Of a stretch of 64,000 nt of DNA, positions 57,096-64,000 are shown piece after piece. Numbering within the stretch: position 1 is the first letter of the stretch; each line of letters starts with the position of its first letter. Source of the stretch: Mesaphorura yosii (taxonomy: Eukaryota > Arthropoda > Collembola > Poduromorpha > Tullbergiidae). Below the pieces are notes generated by a model, which was not told the origin of the DNA, made no database searches, and worked only from the letters and a program-made list of their open reading frames with translations. A program made the position numbers and the translations under genes. The stretch is taken from contig WIXG01000005.1 of assembly GCA_009869945.1 (NCBI GenBank), positions 310,001-374,000 on the forward strand, given 5' to 3'.

Positions 57096-60078
57096 TCATG
57101 CGTTGTGTCAATGCTTCTTTGCATGGAATCGAGACTACGCGAAACAAAGACAGAGCGAAAGAGGAAAGAGGAAAGGGGCAGAAAGAATAATGAATGTAGA
57201 AGAAAATTAGTATGAGGCACAAGAACATGAACACTCCGCGGCTGCTGCTGCTTTGCTATGATTATTGATTGACGACGAAGAAGTCTGAAATTAAAAGAGG
57301 AAACATGTGCGTGTTCACGTACGGACGTGTGTGGCAATGGCTCTTCTACTTTGCTCTGCTTCCTTGTTACGTATTCTTGCAATGATGTTTTAGACCTTTC
57401 ACTTCTTAGTGCGTTACTGCTCAGCAACAGCAAACAGCAGAGCGAGTATCATCAGAAGAAAGGGTTGTAAATGGATGGATGGAAAGAAAAGAGTCTCACC
57501 ATAAAATGCAGACATCCGTTCATAATGTCTTGTATAAACAAAGGAAGGTGAAAGTAAAGCACACAAGAGGAGACGAAAACGTGTACTTAATAATTTCCAT
57601 ATGCATCTTTCGTTAATCTACGACGAGGACGACGAGAACATAATAACGAGGCGTCTATTGTTGTAGTGGTGGAATGTGTGACACTGGCATGTGTTGTGTA
57701 TGACAATCGAAATAGAGGCTTGCCCGTGATGACGGTAAACCAGTTGCCCAGACTTATAACGTGGTCTTTATCTTTTAATATGCAACTCTCATTATTTCCA
57801 TCATTATTATTTTAGCCAGTAAGAAACTCCACCGCACCGGCCCGACTTTGTTGTTGTGTTTGTCATTAATGTGTGCTGTTTGGTTTTCCTATGAAATGAG
57901 ACTCATCTCGCGACTCACGACTCATAAGGTTAGAGGTGGGTGTCCAATTCGGGCTCAGCACGGGCCGCTCTTATTATTTTATCCCTTTCTCCTTGAGTTG
58001 CCGCTCTTTGACTCTTTCTCCGTGCCGTGCAAACAAACAGGCAGACTCCTCAAATATTATTACAGTATTATTTACATCTCAGAGTGCTATGTTCCGCTCG
58101 CGCCGCATGTCGCCTGTGTGTGTGTATCAAGTAGCATGTGTAATCATTAATGACTACATGGGAAAGGCTTTGTTTGAGCTTCAAGACAAGATCCTGGGAA
58201 GCTTCATCCTGAAGAGAGTGTAACAAAAGCAATTACGCGTCGTCGTAATGTGGTCAAGTGATGTCTCTTTGAAAGTCAGCCATGTGTGAGTTTACTCTTT
58301 ATTGTTTGCGTTCCGATGTTGCGCTCTGTACATTTAAATGAAACGTTCGTAAATTAAGTAAATTTCATCTCTCAAGACGACGAAGGCAGCAAGGACAAGA
58401 CGAGCAGGACAGGAGTGAGATGGCAAGGCTAAGGGTGAAAGTAAAAAATCAGGAACCAGGAGCAAGCTGAGACGGCTTGGCATGGCTGAATGGCTCGACA
58501 TGGCAGAAGAGAACGTCTGCAAATAATCTCGCGTGTATGTTCCTGTTTCTTCTGTGAGTTGTACTGTCTTGCCCTCTACTTGCTTGCACTCCGTGACCAA
58601 ATTAAATGCTTTTAGGCAATACGTAAATCTTTCCATAATTGGAATTTAGATTGCCAACATAGTTGTAGAGCATGCATCACGATAATAACGCAAACACGGC
58701 GCAAGAATGGGCGAACTTCCTGAATGTTGTCCGTGCACATTGTAAATACGGAGTAACGAGTACAGTTCACGGTGAGTTAAGCAGTGAATGAAGGGAAGGA
58801 AGGGTAGAAGCAAGAGTAGAAGCAGAAGGGAAATGAGAATAAATGGATGATGTGAAGAAATCAAATAGCAAAGATAAAGACCATAAACAGATCACTGGGC
58901 TCCAACTCCATAAATCAATGTGCGTTCCAGTCGGGAAAGTTAAAACTGTTTTCTCCACTGCCTAAACTTCTAAATTAATCTCATTCTCATTCTGTCCCTA
59001 ATTTTTAACCTATTCATTGTATGCAAATATTAGTTTCGATTATTACGACAGAAAACTCCGAAAATTAAGAATTCAGACAAGAAAGTATTCACATGTGCCA
59101 GAATGTTTCAATCTTAGCAAAGCTAAATGAGTAAAGAGAAAAAACAATGTGTCATTACATCGTTTGTTCTTACTGCTTCTCTGCTTTCGAATGCATGAAA
59201 GATTAGTTGTTTATGCTCTATGGATATTTTTCTGAAGGGGTTGCTGAAGCTGCTGGTTCCATCTCACTCTGTGTCTCATCTCTCGCCTTGGCTTGGCTTG
59301 GCATCAGTCATGAACTTAAAAAACCGAAATTTGCATAGTACAAGTCCTCGCATAGTGCTCTCTTTCTCTCCCGCACAATCCGACTCATTATTATGAAAAC
59401 GGAATAACAAGTGTGGGTGAAAACAATGGGAATGAGCTTTCTCCCTTCTCCGCCGATGCTGGCTTTGAATTCTCATCATTTCCACTAACTAACCGTGCAC
59501 CGATACAGAAAATTACAAGTTTTTCCGACGCAAGTCGACTCTGCTGTTGTTTTCTTGCATACATTATTTGTTGGGCCCACTTGAATATTCCGCATGTATT
59601 CCGCATGCATTATGGTAGTCATTCATTTGGGATTCTTTTCCTAGATAACTTTTTTTATACTTCCAACACACAAACACGAGCACACAACAAAAACAAGCAC
59701 TTGGCTCTCATTTACTTTCTCTCGCGTCTTCTCTCCGGCTCTCATTCCATTTTCAATTATTGAATAAGGAAATGAAAAAAATGGAGATTCGTTCGTCTGC
59801 GCACACATTAAAAATGTGTGTTATTGAAATATGATTTGTGTGAATGTTTAATGAAGCTGCGTATATAAAATAAAAATTCCCCTTTTGTTTCTGAAGGAAG
59901 TGCTGCATGAATTCGTTTCTTAAATCCCGACCCAGACAGACTTTGGATTTAATAAGCAAGCTTCATTTGAAAAGGATACAAAATTTTTAGAGAGTAAACG
60001 TAAAGTATCCATATTGAAAATAGAATACACGATCGTTGAAATTTCTCAACAAAGTTGGGATTATGCCTGTAAATACTG

Positions 60079-60084
60079 AATAAA
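60079..60084 (+). terminator. Possible poly(A) signal, gene unassigned
   Basis: AATAAA lies 3 nt after a TGTAAATA element in AT-rich DNA that looks like a 3' UTR. If used, it would give the BTB-Psq transcript a 3' UTR of about 7.6 kb, or it belongs to an unseen transcript. The assignment is weak. Confidence 0.25.
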
Positions 60085-63000
60085 TTGAAGTTTAACCGCA
60101 AAGCAATACAGAATAAGATTTTGCCTAGTGCTTAAGTGAAGCGACAAGATTACATGACGTCTCTGTGAATACTTGTAACAATGTATACGAATTGTAGTAA
60201 TGAAAGTACAAGACGTGTCTCAGCAGTATTCAAAATACAAGTTAATCTAAGATATAAAAATCAAATCAAGATTATTTATGTAAATTATAGTTCAAATCCC
60301 AATTCGAATAAAATGGCACATTAGTATGGGGTTTTATCTGTTCGAATGATGACTATTTGCATGGTTTACTGCAATACTTTAAATTATTAATGTTTAGCGC
60401 ACGTATTTTGTGATCATGAACTGTGTTTTGTTGATGCAATCATTTCTGATGAATTTTTACCCAAAATGGTATTTTATTTGTCAGTATTGTTATTGTAATG
60501 TAAATTGTAATTTTACGAGTAAGATTAAATCGAAATTGTATTGAATTCATTATAGGAAAAGAATTGACATTGAGGAGAAATCTTTGTGTTATTGTACATT
60601 CCAATTGTGTTATGAAATATAATCCAATGACGTCATTCCCGAATTCGCATTCGGAGTTTATAGGAGATAATTCTAAAGTATATTACAAATAGCATTAGTA
60701 CACTGTGTATACGAGTATTTGAATACGTAATAACAAATAATACAATTCTAATGGAATGCAATAAATTACAGTATTATGATTATGACTCGCTGACTTATAA
60801 ATCAAAGTTTTACTTTCTTGTGAGCGAGACCTGTTGGGTGATCGAGTGGTGACGATTTGGGTACAGTAAACGTAAAAATGTTGTGGTCAAATTAACATTA
60901 TGGGGATCAACTGCGTGAAACTAGTCGTCGAGAGGAAGAAACCATGAAATGACATTTTGACACCCTGCGGTGAGCACAGCGCTCACCTTAGCTGTAGTCT
61001 ATAAATCAAAGCCCACTTCCACTCGCACGACATTGTATGTTGCCAGAACACACATAAATGGCATCATTGCCAATAACACAAATGTGAAAATTGAAATATT
61101 GCACTCGAATGATTTATGAACTGGTTTTGGTGTAATGTGGCAACTTCTGTCGTCGAAATCATCATCTAAGCTGATTTATGACTGAGAACATTAAACATTA
61201 AACTGCTGTTGAGAGTAGAAGCGAAACTTGAGAATTAGAAAAATGTAATGCGCACATGCAATTTGTATGAAATTAAAAAGATGTTCTGGCAAATAGGAAA
61301 AGCAAGAAGCACTCATCTCGTCTTCAGAAAAAGAAAGGCGAGGATGTTGATTTTGTTCATTTCAGGCATTTCTCAATGACAAGCCAGCGTGCTGTGTGGA
61401 GAAAAAGTAACGAGTTGCTGTAAATACGACCAAGATGACTGATTTGGAGTGAAACCGTATACACGGCGAGCCAAGCCCCACGCCACACGCGGGTGAGAAT
61501 GCGAGCCTCGCATCACATCGCAAAAGAGTAATTGTGAATCCCAAACACGTCTCGCTTGCTTTCAAAGCCCAATTAAGTCGAGACTATTTAAAATGACAAG
61601 GATAAATGATAATTTTCATTGAGGTTTGCATATGAAACAATGGAATGCTGGTTGCCTGCTAATGTTATGAAATAATGGTCTGGCTTCTTCGTCTGTGTCT
61701 GTGTCTGCTTTCACTCGAAGCATCAACACTCGTGTCTCGTGCGTGGAATGCAGTGTTTCATCAAAAGCGCAACCTATCCAGCGAGTCCACTTCTCATTCT
61801 AATTCCAATTCTGCTCGAATTTGTGTTATTCGGCTTATGGCTTGGCTGGAGAATGTTGCGAGAGAGCGAGCAGAGTGAGAAAATATTTTGCATATAATCC
61901 CACAAAAGTAATAATATTATGATTATTACAAGATTGAAAATCGAGATGGACTTTATATGGCACTTGAGAGTGTAGTTATGTCGATTAGATTTCTCCCCTC
62001 AGACAGCAAGTCAAGCCAACTCAGACCGATGTAACTCTTTTAAAAATAACCACAACCATTCAAATTCATTTCAGCAGCATTTTCCCTTTTCCTGTCCGCA
62101 ACCCTGTAGCATCGCGAACGAGAGATGTGAAATGATCTGATGCGAGGTTCATCTCATCTCGCATCTCATCATCTCTCTTGTGAGTCTTCATGCTGCTGCG
62201 CTCCACATGCATGAAATACCACAATAAATATTCTCTCTTCGTACTCCATTGTTTCAGGCCTCTTAATTTGCTTCTGTGCGTACCAACCGACCAACAACTA
62301 ATCTGTGACCGCATTCACAATGCTATTACAGATTATGAGATATGATCTCGGGTACTTTATTGTTTATTGCCCGCTTGTTCTCTCACTCACCCTTTTAACG
62401 GGTCAGCATTTGAATCATGCCTACACAATCTAACCTGGTCCGATTTGGAGCACTCTTCCATCTCCTCCCAATGTTTCTGAAATTTCATATCGCACAGGTT
62501 TCTACTTACATGTAACATGAATTGAATCGAAATTGAATTATCCATTGCTGCTGACCTTGAGTAGAGTCTAGTCCTTCGGCTTGGAATATACACAAATTCT
62601 AACGGCATCGGTTTGTTCAAAACCAAAAGCCACAAATGCCGTGCCAAAAATTGAAGTTCATCTACTTTTGCAAGCAATGATTGTAATGTAGCATTGCAAC
62701 ACAATTGAAATGTTAATTTATTGAAAAGACACAGAGAAGCCACAGCCGAACCTTCGTGAAACCAGCACTTCGGTCAATTCTATTCGAATTCTTCAGGGTG
62801 CAACTACGCGTAGATTCATCGCGCACCAGACAGCAGTTGCAATTAAATACTTTCTAGTTGATCCGTTAATTAAGATTCGTAATAGTAATGAGGGACTGTG
62901 ATTGGGAGTCTAGTAGAATTGTGATTGTGATTTGCTTCCATTCTTCCTAAATTCTAAATAACTTTTGGAAACGTGTTCAAGAAAGTCTGAATGAGTCAGT

Positions 63001-63649
63001 GGAGCATTCTTAAAAACTGCTATGAGAAAACACGAATCTTTATGCACGTCGAAGTTTATTATTCATGTTTCTAAATTAAACCAAATCCCAATTTGTAAAC
63101 TATTATTTGAGCAGCAGAAGACATTAGTTAAGCCCGGCGCCTGGGATTTCTGTTCTATTGAATGGTGAAACTTTTCACATAACATTTATCCCGAATAAAA
63201 TTCCGAATAAATAACATGACAGAAAGCGTGATATAACTTGTGCAATGCCGTTGGATATTTGCAATCAGTTTAAATGTTGTGCAATTTATAGCACGAGAAT
63301 TTGATCTGATTTGATAATTGATTGAGTTTCGTAATTTAATTAAACTGATGCATACCGGAGGTAAATTAAATGGATTTACTTGAACTTCCTTTGTACTATG
63401 GCATAAAGATACTTGTTTGGCATTTTTTAAATAGCGATTCATTCCTTTTGATTCTTTCTCGATCAAAAATGATTCATTACCTGTTCATGATTACTTAGAA
63501 TCCACGTCAGTTTAAATTGGTGAGGTTTTATACGAAAATGTTTTCCTTCAGCTTAATTCTTCAGTGCGTAAGTCTAATTTTTTTAAAGCCCAAGACCCAA
63601 TACAAGAAAGTGTAAGCGTTTAACTGTAACTTCTGCCTTCTTTTTCCAG

Positions 63650-64000
63650 CTGCATGAAATTGGACGAGTGTGCCTCTACGCTCTTCTCCCAACCTCCATC
63701 TTTGTACTCTTACTTGGTCAATTTCCCAGTGTCAACAAGGCGGCGATTTCTGATGAAACCGGTAAAGAGGAGTCGTCACTTCCGATATTTGTCTACCTGG
63801 CCCTGCTAACCGTCGTGACTTCTTTGGTGCTTGGATCTGATGATAGAGACGATGATTTTTTCGCTGTGCCCACATCGGGTTGGTCGAAAGGTGTGCGGCT
63901 GTTCACTGTCAAGCTCTTTGAAATTGGCTGTCACTGGCTAGCGCACTACCTCTTCGTTCGATACGACATCCACGAACCGTTCTTCGGTGGAAACAACTCA
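63650..64000 (+). CDS. Partial exon of an unidentified membrane protein (runs off window end)
   Basis: A clear acceptor (pyrimidine run then TTTTTCCAG, ending 63649) opens an uninterrupted frame of 117 codons to the end of the window. The translation begins LHEIGRVCLYALLPTSIFVL. It has two hydrophobic segments (about residues 8-25 and 46-62, the latter IFVYLALLTVVTSLVLG) separated by a charged loop. A DDRDDDF acidic patch follows, then a part with VRLFTVKLFEIGCHWLAHYL. It looks like a multi-pass membrane protein, internal exon, phase 0 if the first full codon is CTG. I do not recognise the family. Other frames close within the exon. Its start and end lie outside this window or upstream in the noncoding stretch. 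Confidence 0.7.
   Translation, partial: MHEIGRVCLYALLPTSIFVLLLGQFPSVNKAAISDETGKEESSLPIFVYLALLTVVTSLVLGSDDRDDDFFAVPTSGWSKGVRLFTVKLFEIGCHWLAHYLFVRYDIHEPFFGGNNS

Larger units (their letters stand above)
52444..63649. other. Noncoding stretch of about 11 kb: BTB-Psq 3' UTR and intergenic or intronic DNA
   Basis: No protein-like frame can be supported. Its 5' part must include the BTB-Psq 3' UTR, whose end I cannot fix. AT-rich DNA around 59,900-60,800 has several AATAAA motifs (60079-60084, with a Pumilio-like TGTAAATA at 60068-60075, and others near 60306 and 60759). A GACGA tandem repeat lies at 57075-57095. The 3' end is the upstream intron or 5' region of the membrane-protein exon at 63650. 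Confidence 0.5.

Noticed and set aside
56927-57433. 168-codon minus-strand ORF in the 3' noncoding region
   Set aside because: The Ser/Leu/His-rich translation comes from GA-rich DNA. There is no recognisable domain and no exon context.

Overview
This is a nuclear genome window from an invertebrate animal, most likely an arthropod. The genes are split by GT-AG introns, many only 60-95 nt long. Poly(A) signals are AATAAA or ATTAAA type. The last large gene has a BTB plus Psq helix-turn-helix architecture typical of arthropod developmental regulators. I see no operons, transposons, CRISPR arrays or confident tRNA/rRNA genes. The species cannot be fixed from sequence alone. All gene models were assembled by hand from splice sites and reading-frame continuity.

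Positions 1-22,800 are gene-dense. A CDKL-family protein kinase (1477-7209, +) converges on the U3 snoRNP protein RRP9 (7340-9200, -), and their poly(A) signals are adjacent. LAMTOR3, a Ragulator subunit (9752-10484, -), stands head-to-head with a stefin-type cystatin (10841-11210, +). Only 131 bp after the cystatin stop comes VWA8, a mitochondrial AAA+/VWA ATPase (11342-21583, +, 23 coding exons). VWA8 hosts two candidate nested genes: a same-strand serine-rich ORF in intron 5 (13641-14828) and a two-exon opposite-strand gene for a small helical protein in intron 10 (17526-18118). VWA8 here is about 1448 residues and lacks the long region that separates its AAA part from its C-terminal VWA part in vertebrates. 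Then comes a small secreted His/Gly/Tyr-rich protein with a TATA box (22152-22745, +).

Positions 22,746-44,528 are a gene desert of about 21.8 kb with (GA)n tracts, short palindromes and pentamer repeats. It is probably the regulatory and 5' region of the next gene. A five-exon BTB-Psq transcription factor follows (44648-52443, +; 1257 aa). Its BTB domain is interrupted by an insert of about 110 residues. Another noncoding stretch (52,444-63,649) leads to one exon of an unidentified membrane protein that runs off the window end (63650-64000, +).

The dense block mixes housekeeping functions (ribosome biogenesis, lysosomal mTORC1 signalling, mitochondrial ATPase, protease inhibition, a kinase). 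The second half has the sparse layout of a developmental regulator locus.
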